Shown in pieces: positions 35,025-42,834 of a DNA stretch of 64,000 nucleotides. Each line of letters begins with the position of its first letter. Within the stretch, counting starts at the first letter, position 1. Made by a program: the position numbers and the translations under genes. The stretch spans positions 1 to 64,000 of the forward strand of contig NZ_CAXBCK010000004.1 of NCBI RefSeq assembly GCF_963974425.1, given 5' to 3'. Origin of the DNA: Marixanthomonas sp963974425 (GTDB lineage: Bacteria; Bacteroidota; Bacteroidia; Flavobacteriales; Flavobacteriaceae). The notes beneath the pieces were generated by a model that saw nothing but the letters and a program-made list of their open reading frames with translations, did not search any database and was not told the DNA's origin.

Positions 35025-36854
35025 TTGAAAATAATAGCCATGATTCCTGCGCGTTACGGCGCCTCTCGATTTCCCGGAAAATTGATGCAAGACCTAGGTG
35101 GAAAAACTGTAATTATACGTACCTACGAAGCTGCAAAACAAACCAATCTTTTCGATGAAGTATATGTAGTGACCGATAGCGATGTTATTTATAAAGAAAT
35201 TGGAAGTAATGGCGGTAAAGCCATTATGAGTAAAAAAACTCACGAAAGTGGGAGTGATCGGATTGCCGAAGCAGTTGAAAACATGGATGTAGACATTGTT
35301 GTAAATGTACAAGGTGATGAGCCTTTTACCAGTAAAAAAGGACTGCAGCAAGTGTTAGAAGTTTTTAAAGGTGAAGATGCTGATTCGATAGATTTGGCCT
35401 CATTAATGACCGAAATAGATGATTGGAAAGAAATAAGCGATCCCAACTGTGTAAAGGTAATTACCGATAAAGATGATTTCGCCCTATACTTTTCAAGATC
35501 TCCCATACCATACCCGAGAGATAAAAATGCCGATGTAAAGTATTATAAACACAAAGGAATATATGCTTTCAGAAAAGAAGCATTGATGGATTTTTATCAT
35601 TTACCTATGCGATCGTTGGAAGCGGTTGAAAAAATTGAATGTATACGATATTTAGAATACGGAAAAAGAATAAAAATGGCTGTAACAAACACTCAAGGAG
35701 TTGAAATAGATACTCCTGAAGACTTAGTTGAAGCAAACAAGTTATTGAAAAAAGAAGATAAAAAATCGGTAAATAATAAGTTCCGAAATTTCCCGATGGT
35801 ACCAAAAGTGGTATTCGGTAGCGGATGTTTTGATCAATTACCTGAAATATTAGCCCCGCAACGACAAGAAAATGCTCCGTTTGTCTTTTTGGTTGATGAT
35901 GTATTTGAAAACAATAAAGCATTGACTGATAGAATAAAACTTCGGTTTAATGACAAATTGGTATTTATTTCAGCAGAAGAAGAACCAGCAACTGCTCAAA
36001 TTGATCAAATAGTTAAAGAAATTACTTCAGAGTTTAAGAAAAAACCTTCTGGGATTATTGGCGTTGGTGGCGGAACAATTATGGACATCGCAAAAGCAGT
36101 TTCCATTATGCTTACAAATGAAGGAAGTGCTGCTGATTACCAAGGTTGGGATTTAGTTAAAAACAAAGCTGTTTACCACGTTGGGGTTCCTACCATTTCA
36201 GGAACTGGAGCCGAAGTTTCAAGAACTACAGTTTTGTCAGGACCCGTTAGAAAACTAGGTATTAACAGTGACTTCACACCATTTGACCAAGTAATTTTAG
36301 ATCCGCAACTAACCGAAGGGGTTCCCAAAAACCAATGGTTTTATACGGGGATGGATTGTTTTATTCATTGTGTAGAATCCCTAAACGGTACGTTTTTAAA
36401 TGCCTTTAGCCAAAGCTATGGAGAAAAAGCGTACGATTTGTGCAAGGAAATATTCATAACGCAAGTAGATACAGAAGAAGAGGCTAGAGCTAAATTAATG
36501 ATGGCTTCGTGGCACGGTGGGATGAGTATTGCATATTCACAAGTAGGTGTTGCACATGCCATGAGTTACGGTCTTTCCTATGTATTAGGCACCAAGCACG
36601 GTATAGGTAACTGTATTGTTTTTAACCACTTAGAAGACTTTTATCCTGAAGATGTTGTTCTTTTTAAAGAAATGGTTAAAAATCATGATATAGAAATCCC
36701 AAAAGGGCTCTGCGCCAACTTATCTGATAAAGAAATGAATAAGATGATTGATATTGCATTAAGTCTTGTTCCGTTGTGGGAAAACGCATTAGGTGATAAT
36801 TGGAAAGCTATAATGACTAGAGAAAAATTAAAATCACTTTACTTAAAAATGTAA
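35025..36854 (+). CDS. kdsB: CMP-Kdo synthetase (KdsB) fused to a KdnB-type Kdo 8-oxidase
   Basis: One uninterrupted 609-codon frame holds two enzymes. Residues 1 to about 243 are KdsB, which activates Kdo (or 8-amino-Kdo) with CTP for lipopolysaccharide core: IPARYGASRFPGK, VNVQGDEP (93-100), GIYAFR. A Lys-rich linker (241-255) leads to an iron-type alcohol dehydrogenase like KdnB, which oxidises Kdo at C8. That part shows GVGGGTIMDIAKAVS and all four expected metal ligands, Asp444, His448, His511 and His525. TTG 35025 is the start, giving the normal MKIIAMIPARYG; ATG 35040 would remove the first strand. An aminotransferase KdnA is not seen nearby. A plain acyltransferase follows after 23 bases. 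Confidence 0.9.
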   Translation: MKIIAMIPARYGASRFPGKLMQDLGGKTVIIRTYEAAKQTNLFDEVYVVTDSDVIYKEIGSNGGKAIMSKKTHESGSDRIAEAVENMDVDIVVNVQGDEPFTSKKGLQQVLEVFKGEDADSIDLASLMTEIDDWKEISDPNCVKVITDKDDFALYFSRSPIPYPRDKNADVKYYKHKGIYAFRKEALMDFYHLPMRSLEAVEKIECIRYLEYGKRIKMAVTNTQGVEIDTPEDLVEANKLLKKEDKKSVNNKFRNFPMVPKVVFGSGCFDQLPEILAPQRQENAPFVFLVDDVFENNKALTDRIKLRFNDKLVFISAEEEPATAQIDQIVKEITSEFKKKPSGIIGVGGGTIMDIAKAVSIMLTNEGSAADYQGWDLVKNKAVYHVGVPTISGTGAEVSRTTVLSGPVRKLGINSDFTPFDQVILDPQLTEGVPKNQWFYTGMDCFIHCVESLNGTFLNAFSQSYGEKAYDLCKEIFITQVDTEEEARAKLMMASWHGGMSIAYSQVGVAHAMSYGLSYVLGTKHGIGNCIVFNHLEDFYPEDVVLFKEMVKNHDIEIPKGLCANLSDKEMNKMIDIALSLVPLWENALGDNWKAIMTREKLKSLYLKM

Positions 36855-36877
36855 AGTAGCTCCAAAATAACTGAAAT

Positions 36878-37414
36878 ATGGGTCTAGCTCGTTTTATTTT
36901 CTATAACCTCATGGGGTGGCAAATCAAAGGGAAATTTGATCCCCATGTTAAGAAAGCGGTAATAATCGTTGTTCCCCATACTAGCTGGCACGACTTTTAT
37001 ATTGGTGTGTTTACAAGACGAATTTTAAAAGTCCAAATTAACTTTATTGCCAAGAAAGAACTTTTTACACCACCTTTTGGGTGGTATTTTAAATGGATGG
37101 GCGGCGCACCTTTAGACCGAGCACCTGGACAAAATAAGGTACAAGCGATTGCTAAAATTTTTTCAGAAAAAGATGAATTTAGACTAGCCCTATCACCCGA
37201 AGGCACCCGAAAAAAAGTTGAAAGTTGGAAAACAGGATTTTATTACATCGCCAGAACAGCTAATGTTCCGGTTATTCCTGTAGCTTTCGATTATAAAACA
37301 AAAAGTGTTTTAATTGGAAAACCCCATTATTTAACCGACGACATTGTTGTTGACACCAAAGAGTTGCAAAAGCACTACAACAACGTAGTTGGAAAAAAAC
37401 CAGAATACTCTTAA
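36878..37414 (+). CDS. 1-acyl-glycerol-3-phosphate acyltransferase-like (PlsC family) protein
   Basis: A 178-residue lysophospholipid acyltransferase-fold protein. The catalytic HX4D motif is HTSWHD (His34, Asp39), the second block is ALSPEGTRKK, and GAPLDR and VIPVAFDY are also present. It may acylate a glycerolipid or a lipid A-like substrate; the family name alone does not decide. Proximity to the KdsB-KdnB gene hints at envelope lipids. It has no signal and probably sits on the inner membrane face. Confidence 0.85.
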   Translation: MGLARFIFYNLMGWQIKGKFDPHVKKAVIIVVPHTSWHDFYIGVFTRRILKVQINFIAKKELFTPPFGWYFKWMGGAPLDRAPGQNKVQAIAKIFSEKDEFRLALSPEGTRKKVESWKTGFYYIARTANVPVIPVAFDYKTKSVLIGKPHYLTDDIVVDTKELQKHYNNVVGKKPEYS

Positions 37415-37465
37415 TTTTAAGGTTTTATATTGAATATCATTAACATTTAATTAGTTGAAATATTT

Positions 37466-37538
37466 GTTAACTAAATAATTCATCTTATTTTATAAGTGAC
37501 TGATAATCATCAAATAAAGTTAAATTTTAGTTAACTAA
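37466..37538. promoter_or_regulatory. Two copies of GTTAACTAA upstream of the lipoprotein gene
   Basis: GTTAACTAA occurs at 37466-37474 and 37530-37538, 64 bases apart, in the AT-rich 188-base gap before the lipoprotein gene. Each contains the palindrome GTTAAC. They could be a regulator site or chance in AT-rich DNA. Nothing else is seen in the gap. Confidence 0.2.
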
Positions 37539-37602
37539 TATAATAAAACTTCATAGTAACCATTTTCAATTGTATCCTTAGATAACAATTAAAAACAAAA
37601 CT

Positions 37603-38631
37603 ATGAAAACGATTAAAATTTTAACAATTATTCTCTGCTCATCCCTATTTATCTATTCGTGTAGTGATGATGATGATTCTGTAACCGATGATGAAGTTTC
37701 AGAAGATTCAAGAGCAGAACTGTATGCATCTAGTAATACAAATGGAAACCCTACAATGTATGATTTAAGTGATTCAGATAACATTGAAACGAAAACGTTT
37801 TTAACGCTCTCAACAGACGCTGAAGGAATTTATTACGACGAGGATGAAGACCAATTAACACAAGCTTCGAGAAGTATGCTGAAACTCAACACCTATGGAG
37901 ATATTTCAGTTACTGAAGATGGAATAAACCTTGATTTAGTGCTTGAAAGCAGTGCAGATTTGGAAAGTCCGCGTGACATTGCCGTAAACGGTGATATTTT
38001 TGTGGTTTCAGATAATGCTGATGTAGATGGTGATCCTAATACAGATGACGGACGGTTTTTTGTATATACCAAAACAGCATCTGGATTTACCCTTAGAAAC
38101 ACTGTAGAAGTTAGTTTTGCAGTATGGGGAATTGAATTTGTTGGTAATGATTTGTTTGCCGTGGTAGACAAAACTTCAGATATTGCTCAATTTAGTGATT
38201 TCTCAAGCGTGACAACAAATACAACTGTGGCTCCTACAAAACAAATTACTGTTGAGGGAATAGTAAGAACTCACGGAATTGGGTTTGACGATGGAACAAT
38301 GATTTTAACAGATATTGGAGATGCTTCTGTAGATTCAGACGGTGGATTTCATATCATTTCAAATTTCCAAAGTAAATTTAATGGTGTAGCTGACGGGGAA
38401 ACCTTAGTGGTTGCCGATAATCAGATTAGAGTTTCTGGCGGTTCTACTTTCTTAGGAAACCCAGTTTCTGCAGATTATGATGCAGATTCCGATACTGTAT
38501 TTATTGCTGAAAGAGCAAACGGAGGAGGACGTGTGTTAGCCTTTGTAGATGCTTCAGAAGGAGGAAATATTTCTCCTGATATCAATAATGAGCTATCTGG
38601 TGCTTCTTCAGTATATTATTATTCTGAATAA
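37603..38631 (+). CDS. Surface-exposed lipoprotein, function unknown
   Basis: A 342-residue lipoprotein: a signal peptide with the lipidation Cys20 (LFIYSC) followed by SDDDDS, an acidic lipoprotein export signal that in Bacteroidetes sends proteins to the outer face of the outer membrane. The mature part is acidic, rich in Asp, Gly and Thr, and has repeating beta-strand segments (SPRDIAVNGDIFVVSDNAD, NGVADGETLVVADNQIRVSG, DTVFIAERANGG) that suggest a beta-propeller. No catalytic residues are recognised. It stands alone and is followed by a terminator. Confidence 0.85.
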   Translation: MKTIKILTIILCSSLFIYSCSDDDDSVTDDEVSEDSRAELYASSNTNGNPTMYDLSDSDNIETKTFLTLSTDAEGIYYDEDEDQLTQASRSMLKLNTYGDISVTEDGINLDLVLESSADLESPRDIAVNGDIFVVSDNADVDGDPNTDDGRFFVYTKTASGFTLRNTVEVSFAVWGIEFVGNDLFAVVDKTSDIAQFSDFSSVTTNTTVAPTKQITVEGIVRTHGIGFDDGTMILTDIGDASVDSDGGFHIISNFQSKFNGVADGETLVVADNQIRVSGGSTFLGNPVSADYDADSDTVFIAERANGGGRVLAFVDASEGGNISPDINNELSGASSVYYYSE

Positions 38632-38654
38632 TTAATATAATTTTTGAAAATGAA

Positions 38655-38686
38655 AATGCCGCTAAACTATTAGCGGCATTTTTTTT
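38655..38686 (+). terminator. Bidirectional intrinsic terminator
   Basis: A 10-bp stem AATGCCGCTA/TAGCGGCATT (38655-38664 with 38671-38680) is followed by T residues to 38686. It serves the lipoprotein gene and possibly the convergent yebC gene. Confidence 0.85.
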
Positions 38687-38704
38687 ATAAAGTAATTTAT
38701 TAAA

Positions 38705-39430
38705 TTATTCTTCTGAAGATGTTTCTTCCATAGTATGATACACATTCTGTACATCATCATCTTCTTCAATTTTTTCCAAAAGCTTTTCTACATCGGCTGC
38801 ATCTTCTTCTGAAAGTGATTTGGTTACCTGCGGAATGCGTTCAAAACCTGAAGATAATATTTCGATATTATTTTCTTCTAAAAAAGACTGGATAGCGCCA
38901 AAACTCTCAAATGGAGCATAAATCATGATTCCATCTTCATCTTCAAAAATTTCTTCAATACCGTGGTCTATTAATTCTAACTCGAGTTCTTCAATATCTA
39001 AGCCTTCTCCATTGATCCGGAAATTACACGTATGGTCAAACATAAAGACCACAGAACCTGAAGTACCTAAACTACCATCACATTTATTGAAATAGGAGCG
39101 TACATTTGCAACAGTTCGGGTATTATTATCGGTAGCGGTTTCAATCAAGATAGCAATACCGTGGGGCGCGTAGCCTTCAAAAAGCACTTCCTTATAATCG
39201 CCTTGACTTTTATCGCTCGCACGTTTAATAGCACGCTCAATATTATCCTTAGGCATATTAACTGCCTTGGCATTTTGTATTACCGCACGTAATCTAGAGT
39301 TGGTATCGGGATCAGGACCGCCTTCTTTAACGGCCATAACAATATCTTTACCAATACGAGTAAAGGCTTTGGACATCGCTGCCCAACGTTTCATTTTTCT
39401 AGCTTTTCTAAACTCAAACGCTCTTCCCAT
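38705..39430 (-). CDS. yebC: YebC/PmpR family regulator (TACO1-like)
   Basis: A 241-residue YebC protein with the N-terminal GRAFEFRKARKMKRWAAMSKAF, DPDTNSRLRAVIQNAKAVNMPKDNIERA and GYAPHGIAILIETATDNNTRTVANVR blocks, and an acidic C-terminus. The family is described as DNA-binding regulators and, more recently, as translation factors for proline-rich stretches. It has its own candidate promoter at 39450-39457 and ends near a terminator, so it is monocistronic. Confidence 0.93.
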   Translation of the reverse strand: MGRAFEFRKARKMKRWAAMSKAFTRIGKDIVMAVKEGGPDPDTNSRLRAVIQNAKAVNMPKDNIERAIKRASDKSQGDYKEVLFEGYAPHGIAILIETATDNNTRTVANVRSYFNKCDGSLGTSGSVVFMFDHTCNFRINGEGLDIEELELELIDHGIEEIFEDEDGIMIYAPFESFGAIQSFLEENNIEILSSGFERIPQVTKSLSEEDAADVEKLLEKIEEDDDVQNVYHTMEETSSEE

Positions 39431-39449
39431 AGTTTTTCAATTTGGATTA

Positions 39450-39457
39450 CAAAAATA
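39450..39457 (-). promoter_or_regulatory. Candidate yebC promoter, -7 box
   Basis: TATTTTTG on the minus strand matches TAnnTTTG and ends 19 bases before the yebC ATG. Confidence 0.5.
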
Positions 39458-39511
39458 GAAAATTGACTGAATAGAAAAACTTTTTTTTCTGAACGGCCAG
39501 TTTACCAGATT

Positions 39512-39793
39512 TTATCCTAAAAGTTCATCAATTACTTTAGCAAGTTCAAAATCTTTATCTGTAACGCCATCAGCATCATGGGTAGAGAGTGTGATGTTTA
39601 ATGTATTGTAAACATTATGCCAATCTGGATGGTGTTGCATTTTTTCAGCTTCAAAAGCAATTCGTGTCATTGCAGAGAAGGCTTCTTTAAAATTTTCAAA
39701 TTCAAATGCGGTATGTATAGCGTTGTCTTCAAACTCCCAACCTTCAAATTTGTCTAGTTTATCATTAACTTCTTTTTCAGTGTAAGCTTTCAT
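39512..39793 (-). CDS. phhB: 4a-hydroxytetrahydrobiopterin dehydratase
   Basis: Pterin-4a-carbinolamine dehydratase, which recycles the pterin cofactor used by aromatic amino acid hydroxylases. It has 93 residues with the signature HHPDWHNVYN (54-63) and the closing DFELAKVIDELL. It is the last gene of a unit starting at gcvT, 4 bases after the epimerase gene. No hydroxylase gene is visible in the window. Confidence 0.92.
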   Translation of the reverse strand: MKAYTEKEVNDKLDKFEGWEFEDNAIHTAFEFENFKEAFSAMTRIAFEAEKMQHHPDWHNVYNTLNITLSTHDADGVTDKDFELAKVIDELLG

Positions 39794-39797
39794 ATTT

Positions 39798-40658
39798 TTA
39801 ATTTTTAAATGTTACAATTTCTTCTTTTAATGTACAAGCATCAATTACTTCTGAAACTGTAATTTGTAATGCTTCAGGCAATTTGTTTTCTTTTGGTAAA
39901 ATTGCTCTGTATATATCTACGTTAGTACTATAAACTGTCTTAAATATAGGCATTTTACGACCAATTTTTGCAGCAATTTCCGTAAAAAGATCGTCGTGGT
40001 GAATAACATCGCTACTCGCCAAATGAAATATCCCAGTTTGATTTTTATTTATAATATAATGTATTTGTTGCGCTATTTTATCTTCAGTAATAACACTAAC
40101 AATATGTTTAGGAAACACCTCAAAAGCAGCGTTATGCTTCATACTTTGTCGTAACTGTATTAGAGTTGGCGAATTTACTCCTAGAACTAATGGCAATCGT
40201 AATACAGCGGTTTGAAAAGGCAACTGTTCTTGCAATAGTTTTTCTGCGGAAATATTAAACCTCCCAAATCTACTTTCAGCAATTGGTTTATCATATTCGT
40301 ACCCTGGATAATTACGTTCTCCATCAAAAATTTCAGAAGAAGAAAAATAGAATATTTTACTTTCTGGAAAACGTTCTGCACATAAACAAATTTCACGAAG
40401 CATATTCAATCTGTCAATATAATTTCCGGCTACTGAAACAATAATAAAACGAGGTTTCACTTTATCGAGAATAGGAGTGATGCTATCTTTCTCTACGCAA
40501 TACCGGTAAAAAACCTGATTGTCTTTATACTCATGATGTTTTGTACAGTAGGTGCCAAACACATCAAAATAGGAGGTTAGGTCTTTATAAATCGCGTTAC
40601 CTATAAAGCCGCTGGCACCCAAAATAAGGATTCTGTTATGTATTGTTTTGGTATTCAA
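39798..40658 (-). CDS. NAD-dependent epimerase/RmlD-like sugar nucleotide reductase
   Basis: An extended short-chain dehydrogenase of 286 residues with the nucleotide-binding ILILGASGFIGNAIYKDL near the N-terminus, YFSSSEIFDG and a Tyr-containing YPGYEYDKPIAESR segment. That segment takes the place of the usual YxxxK (YEYDK). The pattern fits RmlD-like reductases or sugar epimerases; the substrate is unknown. The start is TTG at 40658. It lies between glsA and phhB with gaps of 12 and 4 bases. Confidence 0.8.
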   Translation of the reverse strand: MNTKTIHNRILILGASGFIGNAIYKDLTSYFDVFGTYCTKHHEYKDNQVFYRYCVEKDSITPILDKVKPRFIIVSVAGNYIDRLNMLREICLCAERFPESKIFYFSSSEIFDGERNYPGYEYDKPIAESRFGRFNISAEKLLQEQLPFQTAVLRLPLVLGVNSPTLIQLRQSMKHNAAFEVFPKHIVSVITEDKIAQQIHYIINKNQTGIFHLASSDVIHHDDLFTEIAAKIGRKMPIFKTVYSTNVDIYRAILPKENKLPEALQITVSEVIDACTLKEEIVTFKN

Positions 40659-40670
40659 AAAAAGAAATAT

Positions 40671-41585
40671 TTAAAAAATGGAGCGTTTCGTTTGTGTGGT
40701 GAACAGCTCCAAGGCTTGCATACCAAGGTAAGAATTTCCTTTATCATTTAATCCAGGAGCCCAACATGTTATTGTAAACTCGTTAGGTAACAAAGCTGCA
40801 ATACCACCACCTACACCACTTTTACCGGGTAAGCCTACTTCAAAAGCAAACTCACCAGCTTCATCATAAAATCCGCAGGTAAGCATAATGGCATTAATAC
40901 GCTTAACTTGATTTAAGGTAAGATGTGCTGTGTTTCGCATACATTTTCCTCGATTGGCAAACATGTAAAAAGCGTTGGAAAGTTGCTCACAGGTCATTTC
41001 AATGGAGCATTGATGGAAATAAAAATCCAACACATCTTCTACTTCATTTTCAAGATTATCGAATGATTTAAGCAAATTAGCCGCAGCATAGTTATTAAAA
41101 CCTGTTTCAGATTCACTAGCTGCTACTTTTTCATTATACGAAATAGATTGGTCATTGGTTAAATCACGTACATATTGAAGAAAATCTTCTTTCGGGTTTT
41201 CTAAGTGTGAAAGCAGCATATCTGCGATTACAATTGATCCTGAATTTATCAAAGGATTTCTAGGAATTCCTTTTTCCAACTCCAACAAAGCCATATGATT
41301 AAAAGGGTTTCCCGAAGGCTCTACATCTACACGGTCAAATATTTTGTTGCCAACTAATGGGACCGCTCTAGAAAGTGTTAACACCTTAGAGATACTCTGT
41401 ATAGAAAATGGTTTATCCCAATCGCCCGAGCCGTATTTTTCACCATCAACTAGGTTTAAAAACAAGCCAAAATTAGTATCCTTTACCTTACCTAGTTCCT
41501 GGATATAAGAAGCCACTTCACCCTTTACCGCAGAATGTTTCAAGCTGTTGGTGATGGTATCTAAAATGGCTTGGTAATCTATCAT
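40671..41585 (-). CDS. glsA: Glutaminase A
   Basis: A serine-dependent glutaminase (beta-lactamase-like fold) that hydrolyses glutamine to glutamate and ammonia. It has 304 residues with the catalytic SISK (Ser64, Lys67), the motif NPLINSGSI, and GKSGVGGGIAALLP near the C-terminus. Its start lies 1 base after the gcvT stop, suggesting a joint transcript. Confidence 0.94.
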   Translation of the reverse strand: MIDYQAILDTITNSLKHSAVKGEVASYIQELGKVKDTNFGLFLNLVDGEKYGSGDWDKPFSIQSISKVLTLSRAVPLVGNKIFDRVDVEPSGNPFNHMALLELEKGIPRNPLINSGSIVIADMLLSHLENPKEDFLQYVRDLTNDQSISYNEKVAASESETGFNNYAAANLLKSFDNLENEVEDVLDFYFHQCSIEMTCEQLSNAFYMFANRGKCMRNTAHLTLNQVKRINAIMLTCGFYDEAGEFAFEVGLPGKSGVGGGIAALLPNEFTITCWAPGLNDKGNSYLGMQALELFTTQTKRSIF

Positions 41586-41586
41586 A

Positions 41587-42669
41587 TTATTTTTTGTAAA
41601 ATGGAGGCCTTACGATTGTTGCAGGAACAGCTTTTTTACGTATTTGAATAAAAATTTCGGTTCCTAATTTACTATGCTCTTTCCCAACGTAGCCTAAACC
41701 AATCCCTTTATTTAAGGAAGGTGACATAGTTCCGCTAGTTACGTGTCCTATTTTTACACCTTCAGCATCTACAATATCGTATCCTTGACGAGGAATACCA
41801 CGTTCGGTAAGTTCAAACCCAATGAGTTTTCGGGTAATACCTTCTTCTTTTTGTTTTTGTAATGCTTCTTTGTTGATAAAATCGTGGTTAAATTTTGTAA
41901 TCCACCCCAAACCAGCTTCAATTGGAGAAGTAGTATCATCTATATCGTTTCCGTAAAGACAAAAGCCCATTTCTAAACGAAGTGTATCTCTAGCAGCTAA
42001 GCCTGTAGGTTTAATGCCAAAATCGGCGCCAGCCTCCATTACTTGCTCCCAAATTTGTTCTACCTCAGTGTTTTTGCAGTAAATTTCAAAACCACCGCTC
42101 CCTGTATAACCAGTTGCACTGATAATTACGTGCTCAATACCTCCGAAATCTGAAACTTTAAAATTGTAAAAATTGATAGCACTTAAATCTTCCGAAGTTA
42201 TCGACTGCATAGCTTCAATAGCTTTTGGTCCTTGAATGGCAAGTAGGGAATAATCTTCTGAAATATCCCGTAACTCAGCATTCATCGTATTATGCGAAGA
42301 GATCCAATCCCAATCCTTTTGAATGTTTGAAGCGTTTACCACTAATAACCATTTTTCAGCATTAAAACGATAAATAATCAAATCGTCAACAATACCGCCA
42401 GTAGCATTAGGCATACAGGTATACTGTGCTTGTTCATCAACCAATTTTGAAGCATCGTTAGACCCAATTTTTTGAATGAGTTCTAACGCATTTGGTCCAG
42501 TAACTAAAAACTCGCCCATATGCGAAACATCGAAAACCCCTAGATTATTACGTACGTTTTCGTGTTCAATGGTAACGCCTTCGTATGAAACTGGCATATT
42601 GTAACCTGCAAAAGGAACCATTTTAGCCCCTAATTGCTCATGTATGTGTGAAAGTGCAGTGTTTTTCAT
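41587..42669 (-). CDS. gcvT: Aminomethyltransferase (glycine cleavage T-protein)
   Basis: It transfers the methylene group from the H-protein aminomethyl arm to tetrahydrofolate and releases ammonia. It has 360 residues from ATG 42669, with MVPFAGYNMPVSYEG, FDVSHMGEF, GLAARDTLRLEMGFCLYGND, and GTMSPSLNKGIGLGYV near the end. The TTG-initiated extension to 42690 overlaps a -7 box and is rejected. gcvH and gcvP are not adjacent. It is the first gene of the unit gcvT-glsA-epimerase-phhB. Confidence 0.95.
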   Translation of the reverse strand: MKNTALSHIHEQLGAKMVPFAGYNMPVSYEGVTIEHENVRNNLGVFDVSHMGEFLVTGPNALELIQKIGSNDASKLVDEQAQYTCMPNATGGIVDDLIIYRFNAEKWLLVVNASNIQKDWDWISSHNTMNAELRDISEDYSLLAIQGPKAIEAMQSITSEDLSAINFYNFKVSDFGGIEHVIISATGYTGSGGFEIYCKNTEVEQIWEQVMEAGADFGIKPTGLAARDTLRLEMGFCLYGNDIDDTTSPIEAGLGWITKFNHDFINKEALQKQKEEGITRKLIGFELTERGIPRQGYDIVDAEGVKIGHVTSGTMSPSLNKGIGLGYVGKEHSKLGTEIFIQIRKKAVPATIVRPPFYKK

Positions 42670-42687
42670 TGTAAAAAGTTCTTTTCG

Positions 42688-42713
42688 CAAATGTATTACA
42701 ATCTACAAAGGTA
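42688..42713 (-). promoter_or_regulatory. Two tandem -7 boxes upstream of gcvT
   Basis: On the minus strand TACCTTTG (42713-42706) and TACATTTG (42695-42688) both match TAnnTTTG. They lie 36 and 18 bases before the gcvT ATG, which suggests two start sites or one functional site. Confidence 0.45.
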
Positions 42714-42834
42714 ACGAAGAGTTTAGTTGTATGTTTTCAACATTTTAGTCTTTAAATCGATTCGGAATCTCTTGCTGTTATTGACACAATGAGTACCTTT
42801 ACTAAAAAGAAAAACTTCAAAATAAATAAATTCC

